Of a DNA stretch of 64,000 nucleotides, positions 1-10,308 are shown piece by piece. This DNA is from Luteimonas sp. JM171 (GTDB lineage: Bacteria; Pseudomonadota; Gammaproteobacteria; Xanthomonadales; Xanthomonadaceae): positions 364,263 to 428,262 of the forward strand of contig NZ_CP017074.1 of assembly GCF_001717465.1 (NCBI RefSeq). Reading direction: 5' to 3'. The notes below the pieces were generated by a model. That model was not told the origin of the DNA. It ran no database searches and saw only the letters and a list, made by a program, of their open reading frames with translations. The position numbers and the translations under genes are program-made. How positions within the stretch are numbered: the stretch's first letter is position 1; each line of letters begins with the position of its first letter.

Positions 1-96
1 CGCCGGCTCAATCAGATTGTGATCGCGGCCAACCGCCAGCGACTGCGCATCCGCCAAAGCCTGCTGGAAGCGCGAAGTAAGCCTGTCCATCCGCAT
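1..96 (-). CDS. clpB: ATP-dependent chaperone ClpB, N-terminal fragment (cut by window edge)
   Basis: The minus strand from 96 reads [20 protein letters not shown] followed by [12 protein letters not shown], and then leaves the window. This is the highly conserved start of the ClpB disaggregase, whose N-domain begins with the same Met-Arg-Met/Leu-Asp and ADAQSLA..D/N..IEP pattern. Only 32 residues are visible, so the AAA+ domains cannot be checked. ClpB is an ATP-driven hexamer that, with DnaK, rescues aggregated proteins after heat stress. A heat-shock-type promoter lies about 50 bases upstream, which supports the call. The fragment is too short for automatic ORF calling. Confidence 0.9.
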   Translation of the reverse strand, partial: MRMDRLTSRFQQALADAQSLAVGRDHNLIEPA

Positions 97-144
97 CGGA
101 CTGTCCTCTGTGTCAGGGCCGGGACTGCCCCGGCGATGATCACC

Positions 145-173
145 AGATGTGGGCTGGAACCACGTGAATCAAG
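145..173 (-). promoter_or_regulatory. Candidate sigma-32 (RpoH) promoter of clpB
   Basis: On the minus strand, CTTGATT (167-173) is followed after 14 bases by CCACATCT (145-152). The known RpoH consensus is CTTGAAA, 11-16 bases, CCCCATNT, so these match 5/7 and 7/8. The predicted start would leave a 5' UTR of roughly 40 bases before the clpB ATG at 96. clpB belongs to the heat-shock regulon in other proteobacteria, so position and sequence agree. The promoter itself is inferred. Confidence 0.6.
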
Positions 174-218
174 TATTCAGAAAGCGACGCGACAGGGCGT
201 GCACATTCCACCCGGAGC

Positions 219-330
219 CGAGCCCCGCCGTGGCCGGGAGGCCTTTTCGCGTAAGTAAAGGAGGAGGCCGCAGCGCAGCGGAGGCCGGGGGACATGGAGC
301 GAAAAGGCCTCCCGGCCGCGGCGAGGCCCG
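219..330 (+). repeat. Palindromic intergenic element, copy 1
   Basis: Two 32-base arms (219-250 and 299-330) are reverse complements at 29 of 32 positions. They enclose a 48-base core at 251-298 that starts GTAAGTAAAGGAGGAGGCC and ends GGCCGGGGGACATGGA. The same core occurs at 10338-10387 (inverted) and 10501-10550. The arms are not the same sequence as the arms of those copies, although each copy is self-complementary. It lies between the gloA stop and the clpB promoter, where it could act as a transcriptional terminator for gloA, but there is no T-tract. Confidence 0.85.
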
Positions 331-359
331 TCAGATCTAGACCGACCTCAAACACGGAG

Positions 360-896
360 TCAATCAAGCGGCGTCGGCTGGATGATCTCCACCCAGTACC
401 CGTCCGGATCCTTGATGAACGCAATCTCCCGCATCCGCCCATCCGTCAACCGCTTCTGGAACGGCACGCCCAGCTGCTCGAACCGCTCGCACGCCGCCAC
501 CACGTCCGGCACCGTCACGCAGATATGCCCGAACCCGCGCGGATCCGAATTCCCGTCGTGGTACACCACCCCCTCTTCCTTCTCGGTCCCGTGGTTGTGC
601 GTCAGCTCCAGCACCCCCCGCTGCCGCGCCACCCACGCCTTGCGGCCCGCATCGTCCTCGGGAATCACCGACGGATCATCCACGTGCACCAGGAAGTACA
701 GGCTGAACCCGTTCTCCGGGTAATCGTTCTTGCGCACCAGCGTGAAGCCGAGCACACGCGTATAGAAATCCAGCGACGCCTGCGGATCCTTCACCCGCAG
801 CATCGTGTGGTTGAACAGGAAATCGCGCGTGGCCGGATCGCGCCCGGCGGCAACGCCGGGAACCTGCGCCAGCGCAGCCAGGGAATCTGCAGACAT
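360..896 (-). CDS. gloA: Lactoylglutathione lyase (glyoxalase I)
   Basis: The 178-residue protein matches the class I glyoxalase fold, two paired beta-alpha-beta-beta-beta modules. It isomerises the hemithioacetal of methylglyoxal and glutathione to S-lactoylglutathione in the cytoplasm. The four metal ligands expected of the family are visible: H30 (FNHTMLRV), E97 (GVLELTHN), H124 (FGHICV) and E170 (WVEIIQP). Residues around 36-52 carry the typical VKDPQASLDFYTRVLG sequence. The start at 896 is chosen because GGAGGA sits 6 bases upstream; an in-frame ATG at 926 would add 10 residues without a good ribosome site. The gene is divergent from otsB, with 89 bases between them. Confidence 0.93.
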   Translation of the reverse strand: MSADSLAALAQVPGVAAGRDPATRDFLFNHTMLRVKDPQASLDFYTRVLGFTLVRKNDYPENGFSLYFLVHVDDPSVIPEDDAGRKAWVARQRGVLELTHNHGTEKEEGVVYHDGNSDPRGFGHICVTVPDVVAACERFEQLGVPFQKRLTDGRMREIAFIKDPDGYWVEIIQPTPLD

Positions 897-985
897 GGTG
901 TCCTCCGTGTGGTGGGAAACATCCATTATCGGCTACCCGCGGGCCGCCCCGCCGTGAACGCAGCGTTGCAACCGGCTCCGGCACA

Positions 986-1741
986 ATGGCCTGCATGGTT
1001 GCAGATCCCCCCCGTCCGCCGCCGCCGCCCATCGACGGCCGCCAAGCCCTGTTCCTGGATGTCGACGGCACCCTGCTCGAGTTCGCCGCCCACCCCGACG
1101 CCGTCCGCGTTCCCGCGCCGCTGCGCGACACCCTTGCCCGCCTGCATCGGCGCCTGGCCGGCGCCGTCGCGCTTGTGAGCGGCAGGCCGCTGGAGGTCCT
1201 GGACGCCCTGTTCGAACCCCTGCACCTGCCCGCAGCGGGCCTGCACGGCCTGGAACTGCGCAACGGCGGCCCGCCGCGCCCGGCTCCGGAGCCGGGCGCC
1301 GAGCTGGCCGCCGTGCTGGAGCGCGCCGGGGCCTTCGCCGCCCAGCGGCCCGGCACCGTGGTCGAGGACAAGGGCAGCAGCATTGGCCTGCACTGGCGCA
1401 GCGCCCCGGAATACGCCGATGACATGCAGCGATTCGCCACGCAGGCGCTCGAACAGCTCCCAGGCCACTGCCTGCAGCTGGGCAAGCAGGTGGCCGAACT
1501 GCGGCCGCGCGGCGCCGACAAGGGCGACGCCATCGCCACCCTGATGCAGCAGCCGCCCTTCCGCGGCCGCCATGCGGTCTTCGCCGGCGACGACCTGACC
1601 GACGAGCACGGCTTCGAAGTCGTCAACGCGTCCGGCGGGACCAGCGTGCTGGTCGGCGACCGCGAGCCCAGCGCGGCCACCCATCGCCTGGACAACACCC
1701 GCGCCGTGCTGGACTGGCTGCAGCAGGGAGCAAATGCATGA
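986..1741 (+). CDS. otsB: Trehalose-6-phosphate phosphatase
   Basis: The 251-residue HAD-superfamily protein dephosphorylates trehalose 6-phosphate to trehalose. The nucleophile motif is LFLDVDGTLLEF, with D25 and D27. Motif II is ALVSGRPLEVLD, the motif III lysine lies in PRGADKGDAI, and the acidic motif IV is FAGDDLTDE. The N-terminus has an unusual five-proline run (residues 11-15). An ATG nine bases later (995) is an equally possible start because neither has a clear ribosome site. The TGA overlaps the next gene's ATG as ATGA, so this is the first gene of a coupled otsB-GH15-otsA operon. Confidence 0.93.
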   Translation: MACMVADPPRPPPPPIDGRQALFLDVDGTLLEFAAHPDAVRVPAPLRDTLARLHRRLAGAVALVSGRPLEVLDALFEPLHLPAAGLHGLELRNGGPPRPAPEPGAELAAVLERAGAFAAQRPGTVVEDKGSSIGLHWRSAPEYADDMQRFATQALEQLPGHCLQLGKQVAELRPRGADKGDAIATLMQQPPFRGRHAVFAGDDLTDEHGFEVVNASGGTSVLVGDREPSAATHRLDNTRAVLDWLQQGANA

Positions 1742-3515
1742 CCACATCCAACCTTGACCTTGGCGTCATCGGCAACGGCAGCTTCGGTGCGCTGGTGGAT
1801 CCGCGCGCGCGCATCGTGTGGAGCTGCATGCCCGCCTTCGACGGCGATCCCGTGTTCTGCAAGCTGCTGGAGCCGCGCGACCACGACGGCGGCGACTTCA
1901 GCATCGAGCTGGAAGATTTCGAGCGCAGCGAGCAGGAATACCTCACCAACACCGCCATCCTGCGCACCGTCCTGCACGATCGCCACGGCGGCGCCGTGGA
2001 GGTGATCGACTTCGCCCCTCGCTGGCGCTGGCACGACCGCTTCTACCGGCCGGTCACGATTGCCCGCAAGGTCGCCCCGCTCGCCGGGCACCCCCGCATC
2101 CGGGTGCGGCTGCGGCCACTGACCCACTGGGGCGCGCACCGCGCGGAAACCACCTGGGGCAGCAACCACGTCCGCTACCTGCTGCCGGATTACACCCTGC
2201 GCCTGACCACCGACGTGCCGGTGCGCCACGTGCGCGACGAGCTGCCGTTCGTGCTTACCCGGCCCGTGCACCTGCTGCTGGGGCCCGACGAAACCGTGAC
2301 CCGGCCGCTCGCCGGCTTCATGCACGAGGCCCAGGAGCGCACCGCCGCCTACTGGCGGGAGTGGGTGCGCTACCTGTCGGTGCCGCTGGAGTGGCAGGAC
2401 GCGGTGATCCGCAGCGCCATCACCCTCAAGCTGTGCCAGTACGAGGACAGCGGCGGGATCATCGCGGCGATGACCACCTCGATCCCCGAGGCCCCGCACA
2501 CCCCGCGCAACTGGGACTACCGCTACTGCTGGCTGCGCGACGCCGCGTTCGTGGTGCGGGTGCTCAACCGCCTGGGCGCCACCCGCAGCATGGAAGGCTT
2601 CCTGCGCTACATCTTCAACATCGCCACCCACGACGGCAGCCTGCAGCCGCTGTACGGCATCGATTTCGCCGAGGAGCTGGAAGAGCACGAGGTGGAAACC
2701 CTCAACGGCTACCGCGGCATGGGACCGGTGCGGCGCGGCAACCTGGCCTGGGTGCAGAAGCAGCATGACGTGTACGGCAGCGTGGTGCTGGCATCGACCC
2801 AGCTGTTCTTCGACCGCCGCCTGTCCGACCCGGGCACCGTGGACACCTTCCGGCGGCTGGAGCCGCTGGGCGAGCGCGCCGCCGCGCTGTATGACGAGCC
2901 CGATGCCGGGCTGTGGGAGTTCCGCGGCCGCACCGCGGTGCATACCTACACCGCCGCCATGTGCTGGGCAGCCTGCGACCGGCTGGCCCGGATCGCCAGG
3001 CGCCTGGACCTGCCCGACCGGCACGACTACTGGCAGGCGAAGGCTTCGGTCATCCGCAACCGGGTGCTGGCCGAGGCCTGGAACGAAGAGCTCGGCCACT
3101 TCACCGACACCTTCGGCGGGCGCCACCTGGACGCTTCGCTGTTGCTGATGCAGGACATCGGCTTCCTGGAAGCCGACGACCCCCGCTTCGTCGCCACTGT
3201 CGAGGCGATCGGCCGCGAGCTCCGCCGCGGGGACGGCCTGTTCCGCTACATCGCGCCGGACGACTTCGGCGCTCCGGAAACCAGCTTCACCATCTGCACC
3301 TTCTGGTACATCGATGCGCTGGCCGCGATCGGCCGGATGGACGAGGCCCGCGAATTCTTCGAGCGCATCCTCGCCCGCCGCAACCACCTGGGGCTGCTCT
3401 CCGAGGACCTGGCGTTCGAGGACGGCGAGATGTGGGGCAACTTCCCCCAGGCCTACTCCCACGTGGGCCTGGTGATGGCGGCGACCCGGCTTTCCAAGCC
3501 ATGGACGGAGGCCTC

Positions 3516-3519
<4 letters not shown>
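1738..3519 (+). CDS. Glycoside hydrolase family 15 protein (glucoamylase/trehalase-like)
   Basis: The 593-residue protein has the two-part layout of bacterial GH15 enzymes: an N-terminal beta-sandwich domain to about residue 215, then an (alpha/alpha)6 barrel. The hallmark NWDYRYCWLRDA is at about residues 258-269; its Asp/Arg pair lies in the sugar-binding site. Near residue 552 the sequence LLSEDLAFEDGEMWGNFPQA holds the second conserved acidic and GNFPQA motif. Members hydrolyse alpha-glucosidic bonds, and several actinobacterial ones are trehalases. No signal peptide is seen, so it is probably cytoplasmic. It overlaps otsB and otsA by four bases each, which ties it to trehalose metabolism, but the true substrate (trehalose, maltodextrin or glycogen fragments) is not decidable from sequence. 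Confidence 0.88.
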
Positions 3520-4883
<1,364 letters not shown>

Positions 4884-4897
4884 GCCGCCCGCGGCGC

Positions 4898-5704
4898 TCA
4901 GGCGAGGTGGATGAGCGTGGCCATGCGGCCGCTGCGCCCGTCGCGGCGGTGCGAAAAGAACCTGGAAGGATCGGAGATCGTGCACAGGCCGCCGCCGTGG
5001 ATGTCCGCGGCGGCCAGGCCCGCGGCGCACAGGCGGCGGCGCGCCAGCGCATGGAGATCCATGTGCCAGTGGCCCGGCCGGGTGGCCGTGAACGCCGCGC
5101 CCGCAGCGGGATCGTCCGCCGCGAAGGCTTCGCGCACCTCCGCACCGACCTCGTAGGCCCCCGGTCCCGCGGCGGGGCCCAGCCACGCAATCACTGCGCC
5201 CGGCGCAATGCCCATGGCGGCGACGGTGCGCTCCAGGATGCCCGCGGCCAGCCCGCGCCAGCCCGCGTGCGCGGCCGCGATCCGGGTGCCGTCCCTGGCC
5301 GCCAGCAGCACCGGCAGGCAGTCGGCGGTCAGTACCGCGAGCACGGCGCCCCGCACGCTGGTGACCGCGGCATCGGCCTCGGGCTCGCTGGCCATCCGCT
5401 CCAGTTCGAGGGTGGCATCCCCGGCCGGCAGCGCGCGATCGACTTCAATCACGGCGGTCCCGTGCACCTGCCGCAACCAGTGGGGCGCTGAAGGAAGGCC
5501 GCCCTGGACGGCCAGCGCCGCGCGGTTGGCCGCCACCGCGGCCGGTTCATCGCCACCGGCCCCCCGCGCGTTGCCCAGGTTGAACCGGTCGAACGGCGGT
5601 TGCGAACCACCCGGGCCGCCGCGCAGGGTGGTGAAGGCCACGATGCCGGCCGGCGCCGGCCAGGTGGCCGGGAGGGTCGCCGCCGTGCCCAGGCCGAGCC
5701 GCAC
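4898..5704 (-). CDS. pgeF: Polyphenol oxidase family protein PgeF (peptidoglycan editing, YfiH)
   Basis: The 268-residue protein of the DUF152/laccase-like family is called purine nucleoside phosphorylase/peptidoglycan-editing factor in current family descriptions. The metal-binding residues are visible as H81 (LRQVHGTAV), C129 (LTADCLPV) and H146 (AAAHAGWRG). In E. coli YfiH removes L-Ser-containing precursors from peptidoglycan synthesis; other members act on nucleosides. There is no ATG. The GTG at 5704 is chosen because it begins one base after the rluD TGA and gives the normal length. Co-transcription with rluD is the usual arrangement in gammaproteobacteria. Confidence 0.9.
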   Translation of the reverse strand: MRLGLGTAATLPATWPAPAGIVAFTTLRGGPGGSQPPFDRFNLGNARGAGGDEPAAVAANRAALAVQGGLPSAPHWLRQVHGTAVIEVDRALPAGDATLELERMASEPEADAAVTSVRGAVLAVLTADCLPVLLAARDGTRIAAAHAGWRGLAAGILERTVAAMGIAPGAVIAWLGPAAGPGAYEVGAEVREAFAADDPAAGAAFTATRPGHWHMDLHALARRRLCAAGLAAADIHGGGLCTISDPSRFFSHRRDGRSGRMATLIHLA

Positions 5705-5705
5705 C

Positions 5706-6725
5706 TCAGCGCCGCCCGTCCGCCTGCGCCGCCGCGTCCTCGCGCAACAGGCGCATGAGTTCCCGCAGGTCGGCCGGAAGCGGGGCCGACGCACGCAGCG
5801 GTTCGCCGGTGCGCGGATGCAGGAATTCCAGCGTCTCGGCGTGCAGCGCCTGCCGGCGCAGGCCACGCAGCGCCGCGACCAGGTCCTCGGAGGCGCCCCG
5901 GGGAAGCTTGAGCGGCCCGCCGTACAGGGGATCACCGACGATCGGATGGCGAAGGTGCTGCATGTGGACGCGGATCTGGTGCGTGCGCCCGGTTTCCAGC
6001 CGGCACTCAAGCGCGGTATGGGCGCGGAAGCGCTCGCGCAGCCGGAAGTGGGTGACCGCCTCCCGGCCATCTTCACGCACCGCCATGCGCAGGCGGTCGC
6101 GCGGGTGGCGGTCGATCGGCGCATCCGCGGTGCCCCCGCTCACCAGCGCCCCCACCACGATGGCGAGGTACTGGCGGTGCACCGAGCGCGACGACAGTTG
6201 CTCCACGAGGGCAGCGTGCGCCTGCAGGTTGCGGGCGACCACCATCACCCCGGAGGTGTCCTTGTCCAGCCGGTGGACGATGCCGGCGCGCGGCAGCGCG
6301 GCCAGGCCGGGATCGCGGTAAAGCAGCCCGTTGACGAGCGTGCCGGTGCGGTTGCCGGCGCCCGGGTGCACCACCATCCCGGCCGGCTTGTCGATCACCA
6401 GCACGTCGGCGTCCTCGTGCAGGACGCTGAGCGGGATGTCCTCGGGCGCGTCGCTGGTCTGCTCCTCGGGCACCGCGTCCAGGGTCACCGTCTCGCCGCC
6501 GGCCAGCAGATCGCGCGGCCGTGCGGTGCGACCGTCCAGCAGCAGGTCGCCCGAGCGGATCCACGCCGACAGCCGCGAGCGCGAATACTCCGGGAACAGT
6601 TCCGCCACCGCCACGTCGAACCGGCGCCCGGCCAGCGAGTCCGGCACCTGCAGCGCGCGGGGCTCGCCGTCGCCGGCGTGGTCGACATCGCGGGGTGGCT
6701 GCGGGGTACTGGGAGGGTTGGTCAT
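5706..6725 (-). CDS. rluD: 23S rRNA pseudouridine synthase RluD
   Basis: The 339-residue RluA/RluD-family enzyme isomerises uridines of 23S rRNA helix 69 (1911/1915/1917 in E. coli). Residues about 32-85 form an S4 RNA-binding domain ([21 protein letters not shown]). The catalytic domain has [12 protein letters not shown] at 111-122 and the signature HRLDKDTSG with nucleophile D154. Later motifs [12 protein letters not shown] and IVGDPLYGG complete the family pattern. It is divergent from bamD and upstream of pgeF. The N-terminal 25 residues are proline/acid rich and may be partly dispensable, but the ATG at 6725 is the only good candidate before the S4 domain. Confidence 0.94.
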   Translation of the reverse strand: MTNPPSTPQPPRDVDHAGDGEPRALQVPDSLAGRRFDVAVAELFPEYSRSRLSAWIRSGDLLLDGRTARPRDLLAGGETVTLDAVPEEQTSDAPEDIPLSVLHEDADVLVIDKPAGMVVHPGAGNRTGTLVNGLLYRDPGLAALPRAGIVHRLDKDTSGVMVVARNLQAHAALVEQLSSRSVHRQYLAIVVGALVSGGTADAPIDRHPRDRLRMAVREDGREAVTHFRLRERFRAHTALECRLETGRTHQIRVHMQHLRHPIVGDPLYGGPLKLPRGASEDLVAALRGLRRQALHAETLEFLHPRTGEPLRASAPLPADLRELMRLLREDAAAQADGRR

Positions 6726-6775
6726 CGGGAAGGCAGGGGTTCAGGCGCGGCCGCCGGGGCGGTGGTGCGGGCTGC

Positions 6776-6781
6776 TATTAT
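6776..6781 (+). promoter_or_regulatory. Possible -10 element of bamD
   Basis: TATTAT at 6776-6781 is the only AT-rich hexamer in the 88-base divergent rluD/bamD region and stands 32 bases before the bamD ATG. It matches 5 of 6 bases of the sigma-70 -10 consensus. No convincing -35 is present 16-18 bases upstream, so this is a weak prediction. Confidence 0.35.
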
Positions 6782-6813
6782 CCGCGTTTCGTCCTGCCCC
6801 GGCCCAACGCCAC

Positions 6814-7665
6814 ATGACCCGACCCGGCATCCTGTTCCGCAACGCGTTCCTGCTCGCGCTGCTGGCCATCTTCCTCGCCTCCGGCTGCTCGCGCCTGCGC
6901 GGCGACCGCGACGATCCCAACGAGGGCGTCCCGGTGGAGGAGCTGTACGAAAGCGGCCACCAGTCGATGCGCAACGGCAACTGGAGCCGCGCGGCCACCA
7001 CCTTCCGGCGGCTGGTGGCGCAGTACCCCTACGGGCCCTACACCGAGCAGGCGCTGATCGAGACCGCCTACGCCCAGTACAAGATGGGCAGCCATGAAGA
7101 GGCGATCTCCAGCATCGACCGCTTCCTGCGCACCTATCCCACCCACCGCCATTCGGCCTACATGTACTACCTGCGCGGGCTGGTGAACGCCACGCGCGAC
7201 ACCGTGTTCCTGCAGCGGGTGTGGTCGCTGGACCCGGCCAGCCGCGACCTCACCACCCCGAACCAGGCATATGCCGACTTCGCCGTGGTGGTGGAGCGCT
7301 TTGGCAATACCCGCTACGCCGAGGACGCGCGCCAGCGCATGCAGGCCCTGCGCGACATGTTCGCGCGCCACGACCTGGACCGGGCGCTCTACTACCTGCG
7401 CCGCGGCGCCAACGTGGCCGCCGCCAACCGCGCCACCCACCTGCTGGAGACCTATCCGCAGTCGGCGCACCAGAACGACGCGGTGGCCGTGCTCGCCGAG
7501 GCCTATACCCGGCTGGGCAACGAGGTGCTGGCCGCGGACGCGCGCCGGGTGCTGGAACTCAACCAGCCCGACCACCCCTGGCTCAGCGGCGACTGGCCGG
7601 ATTACCCGTGGGCGATCCGCAAGCTCAATCCCTTCGCCGGCGAGCGCTCGCCGATCGACGACTGA
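6814..7665 (+). CDS. bamD: Outer membrane protein assembly factor BamD (ComL lipoprotein)
   Basis: The 283-residue lipoprotein is the essential non-barrel part of the BAM complex that inserts outer-membrane proteins. A short signal peptide ends in the lipobox LASGC, so the mature chain starts at a lipid-modified Cys. The following sequence is TPR-like: VPVEELYESGHQSMRNGNW, then RRLVAQYPYGPYTEQALIETAYAQYK and DRFLRTYPTHRHSAYMYYLRGL, as in E. coli BamD. The length is slightly above the 245 residues of E. coli. The gene converges on the VKOR-like gene with only 13 bases between stops. Confidence 0.94.
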   Translation: MTRPGILFRNAFLLALLAIFLASGCSRLRGDRDDPNEGVPVEELYESGHQSMRNGNWSRAATTFRRLVAQYPYGPYTEQALIETAYAQYKMGSHEEAISSIDRFLRTYPTHRHSAYMYYLRGLVNATRDTVFLQRVWSLDPASRDLTTPNQAYADFAVVVERFGNTRYAEDARQRMQALRDMFARHDLDRALYYLRRGANVAAANRATHLLETYPQSAHQNDAVAVLAEAYTRLGNEVLAADARRVLELNQPDHPWLSGDWPDYPWAIRKLNPFAGERSPIDD

Positions 7666-7678
7666 TCCGCCGGCGCCA

Positions 7679-8584
7679 TCAGCGCCGGGCCTGCGCGCCC
7701 TCCCAGTCGAAGCCTGACAGCCGCGCCAGATCCGGCGGCGTCTGCACCCCGGTGTGCATCAACCCGTTGATCTGCCAGGTGGGATAGGACGAAACCCCTG
7801 CCTCCACGCAGGCACGCGCGGTGGGACCGCCCCTGCCCGCGGGGCTGCATTCCACGTACGGCAGGCGCTCGGCGGAGGCGCCGAACAGGCGGTTCTGGCG
7901 CGCGCAGCTTCCGCACCACGACGCCCCGTAGTAGCGCGCGCCGGTGGCCTGGAGGTGCTCGGCCAGCGCCACCAGCCGCGGGTTCTCCGGCCGCCGGTCC
8001 AGGACATCGCCCAGCACCAGCTGGAGCACCAGCACCACGCCGATCACCACCAGGCCGTTGCCAAGCCACCAGCTGGTCCAGCGCCCCTGGCCCAGCGGCG
8101 CGCCGGGGCGGCGGAGGTGGACCAGGGCGAACAGCGCGGCCATCAGCGCCAGCGAAGCCAGGCACCAGCCGCACGTGGCCCCCACGTCGACCAGACCGGC
8201 GATCGTGAGGTAGACGCTGACGGCCACTCCCAGCAGGGTCAGCCGCGACAGGTGGCGCCAGCGCGCGGCAAGGGTCGCGCCCGTCGCCGCGGCCAGCGCG
8301 ATCAACGCGTAGAGGGCGAACCCCCAGAGCGCCATCGGCAGGCCGAGGAAGCTTGACCAGCGGCTCCCCTGGATGGCATCGCAGTCACCGCCTTCAGCGC
8401 AGAGCGCGGGGGTGCCATCGCCCCACGCGACCAGGGTGAGGTAGCCGGTCAGGAGCATGCCCAACGCCGCCAGCGCCAGCACCCAGGCGTCCGATCGCGG
8501 CCGGGACTGTGCCCGGGGCGCCTGCGGAGCCTGCCCCTGGCTGGGTCGGGTGCGGGCCGGCTTCCTGTGTTTCCTGCGTGCCAT
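7679..8584 (-). CDS. Vitamin K epoxide reductase family membrane protein fused to a thioredoxin-like domain
   Basis: The 301-residue protein begins with a basic, proline-rich cytoplasmic tail (1-31), followed by about five membrane segments. VKOR-type cysteines are present: C62/C68 (LCAEGGDCDAI) in the loop after the first helix and a membrane-embedded C138-GW-C141. After about residue 200 a periplasmic thioredoxin-like domain carries C224-GS-C227 (GASWCGSCARQ). Bacterial VKOR homologues replace DsbB in periplasmic disulfide formation, passing electrons to quinone. The fusion suggests a self-contained oxidant/carrier pair, which is inference. The start at 8584 has GGAGAG upstream. nadE ends 14 bases upstream, so they may share a transcript. 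Confidence 0.9.
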   Translation of the reverse strand: MARRKHRKPARTRPSQGQAPQAPRAQSRPRSDAWVLALAALGMLLTGYLTLVAWGDGTPALCAEGGDCDAIQGSRWSSFLGLPMALWGFALYALIALAAATGATLAARWRHLSRLTLLGVAVSVYLTIAGLVDVGATCGWCLASLALMAALFALVHLRRPGAPLGQGRWTSWWLGNGLVVIGVVLVLQLVLGDVLDRRPENPRLVALAEHLQATGARYYGASWCGSCARQNRLFGASAERLPYVECSPAGRGGPTARACVEAGVSSYPTWQINGLMHTGVQTPPDLARLSGFDWEGAQARR

Positions 8585-8598
8585 GGTGATCGCTCTCC

Positions 8599-10236
8599 TC
8601 AGTCCCGGTATCCATTGCTGATCGGGTAGCGGCGCTCGCGGCCGAACGCGCGCAGCGACACCTTCGGCCCCGGCGCGGCCTGGTGGCGTTTCCACTCCCC
8701 GATCCGCACCAGCCGCAACACCCGTTCGACGGTCCCGGCCTCGAATCCCGCGGCGATGATCTCGGCGCCCGACTGCTCCCCCTCGATGTGGCGCTCAAGG
8801 ATCGCATCCAGCACCTCGTAGGGCGGCAGCGAATCCTCGTCGCGCTGGTTCTCGCGCAGCTCGGCCGACGGGGGCCGGGCAATCACGCCCGGCGGGACCA
8901 CGGGCGAGGCGGCCACGGAATTGCGCCAGCGCGCGAGCGAGAACACGCGCGTCTTGAACAGGTCCTTGAGCGGCGCATAGCCGCCGCACATGTCGCCATA
9001 GATGGTGGCGTAGCCCACCCCGTATTCGCTCTTGTTGCCGGTGGTCAGCACCAGGCCGCCGAACTTGTTGCCCAGCGCCATCAGCGTCGCGCCGCGGATG
9101 CGCGACTGCAGGTTTTCCTCGGTGGTGTCCGGCTCCAGGCCCTCGAAAGCATCGGCCAGCGCTTCGAGGTAACCCTTGAACGGCGCTTCGATCGGCACGG
9201 TGATCATGCGCACCCCGAGGGCCTCGCACTGCTCGGCGGCCAGGTCGTTGCTCAAGCCGGCGGTGTAGCGCGAGGGCATCCGCACGGCGGTGACGCCCGC
9301 GGCCCCGATCGCGTCCACCGCCATGGCCAGCACCACCGCCGAATCCAGCCCGCCCGAGAGCCCCAGCCAGACGTTGCGGAACCCGTTCTTGGCGCAGTAG
9401 TCCCGCAGCCCCCGCACCGCCGCCCGCCAGGCCATTGCATCCTCGCTGGCCTGCTCCTCGACCGGCCACTGGGCCGCCGTGAGCCGGCCGGAACCGGGAT
9501 CAAACCCGGCCAGCAGCCAGTGGTCCTCGAAAGCGCACGCGGCGTGGTGCACGCGGCCATCAGCGTCGGCCAGGATGGAGGCCCCGTCGAAGACCAAGGA
9601 ATCCTGGCCGCCCACCGCGTTGAGGTACGCCAGCGCGACGCCGCTCTCCCGCGCGCGCTCGGCCAGCAGCGCGTCGCGGCGGGCATGCTTGCCATGCTCG
9701 AACGGAGACGCGTTGGGCACCAGCACCAGGCGTGCGCCGGCGGCGGCGGTATCGGCCAGCGGTTCGGCGAACCACAGGTCTTCGCAGATCACCACGCCAA
9801 CCGGCACGCCCTTGACCTCGAACACCAGCGGGCCGCCATCGGGATCCACGTGGAAGTAGCGGCGCTCGTCGAAGACGTTGTAGTTGGGCAGTTCGCGCTT
9901 GCGATAGGTCGCCTCCACCCGCCCCTCGCGCAGGACGCTCGCGGAGTTGTACAGGACGCTGCCGGCGGACTCCGGCCAACCCACCACCGCGACGATGCCA
10001 TGCACGCTGGCGGCGATGTCGCGCACGGCCTGCTCGCAGTCGCGCAGGAACGAGGGGCGCATCAGCAGATCTTCGGGGGGATAGCCGCTGACGGCCAGTT
10101 CCGGGAACAGGACCACGTCGGCGCCGTGCTCGTCCCGGGCCTGGGCGATCATCTCCGCGATCCGCTCCGCGTTGCGCTCGACGGCGCCGACCGGGAAGTC
10201 GAATTGGGCCAGGGCGATCCGGATGGGAGTGGACAT
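8599..10236 (-). CDS. nadE: Glutamine-dependent NAD+ synthetase
   Basis: The 545-residue two-domain enzyme makes NAD+ from nicotinic acid adenine dinucleotide, ATP and glutamine. The N-terminal nitrilase-type glutaminase domain has the Glu-Lys-Cys triad E46 (FPELAVSGYPPE), K113 (TYRKRELPNYNVF) and C151 (VVICEDLWF). The C-terminal synthetase domain has the ATP P-loop LGLSGGLDSAVVLAM, with S294-GGLDS299. Further synthetase sequence is TGNKSEYGVGYATIYGDMCGGY. The start at 10236 (MSTPIRIALAQFDF) has GAAGG upstream and matches family N-termini; an ATG at 10260 would add 8 residues. Two palindromic elements separate it from lpxC upstream, so it is probably transcribed on its own or by read-through. 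Confidence 0.95.
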   Translation of the reverse strand: MSTPIRIALAQFDFPVGAVERNAERIAEMIAQARDEHGADVVLFPELAVSGYPPEDLLMRPSFLRDCEQAVRDIAASVHGIVAVVGWPESAGSVLYNSASVLREGRVEATYRKRELPNYNVFDERRYFHVDPDGGPLVFEVKGVPVGVVICEDLWFAEPLADTAAAGARLVLVPNASPFEHGKHARRDALLAERARESGVALAYLNAVGGQDSLVFDGASILADADGRVHHAACAFEDHWLLAGFDPGSGRLTAAQWPVEEQASEDAMAWRAAVRGLRDYCAKNGFRNVWLGLSGGLDSAVVLAMAVDAIGAAGVTAVRMPSRYTAGLSNDLAAEQCEALGVRMITVPIEAPFKGYLEALADAFEGLEPDTTEENLQSRIRGATLMALGNKFGGLVLTTGNKSEYGVGYATIYGDMCGGYAPLKDLFKTRVFSLARWRNSVAASPVVPPGVIARPPSAELRENQRDEDSLPPYEVLDAILERHIEGEQSGAEIIAAGFEAGTVERVLRLVRIGEWKRHQAAPGPKVSLRAFGRERRYPISNGYRD

Positions 10237-10308
10237 CGGTGGGCCTTCGGAAGAGGGCACCCTATTGTTCCAGATAGAGGAGCGATGGTTGTCGGCGCCA
10301 GCTGAAGG

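Noticed and set aside
19..442. Small frames in the clpB-gloA gap on both strands
   Set aside because: They run through the clpB start, promoter and palindromic element; products are Arg-rich and unlike any family.
676..3462. Very long open frame (about 930 codons) on the minus strand opposite otsB and the GH15 gene
   Set aside because: It is a by-product of GC-rich codon use on the other strand: low-complexity Ala/Gly/Arg/Val product, no family motif, while the plus-strand genes have complete catalytic motifs.
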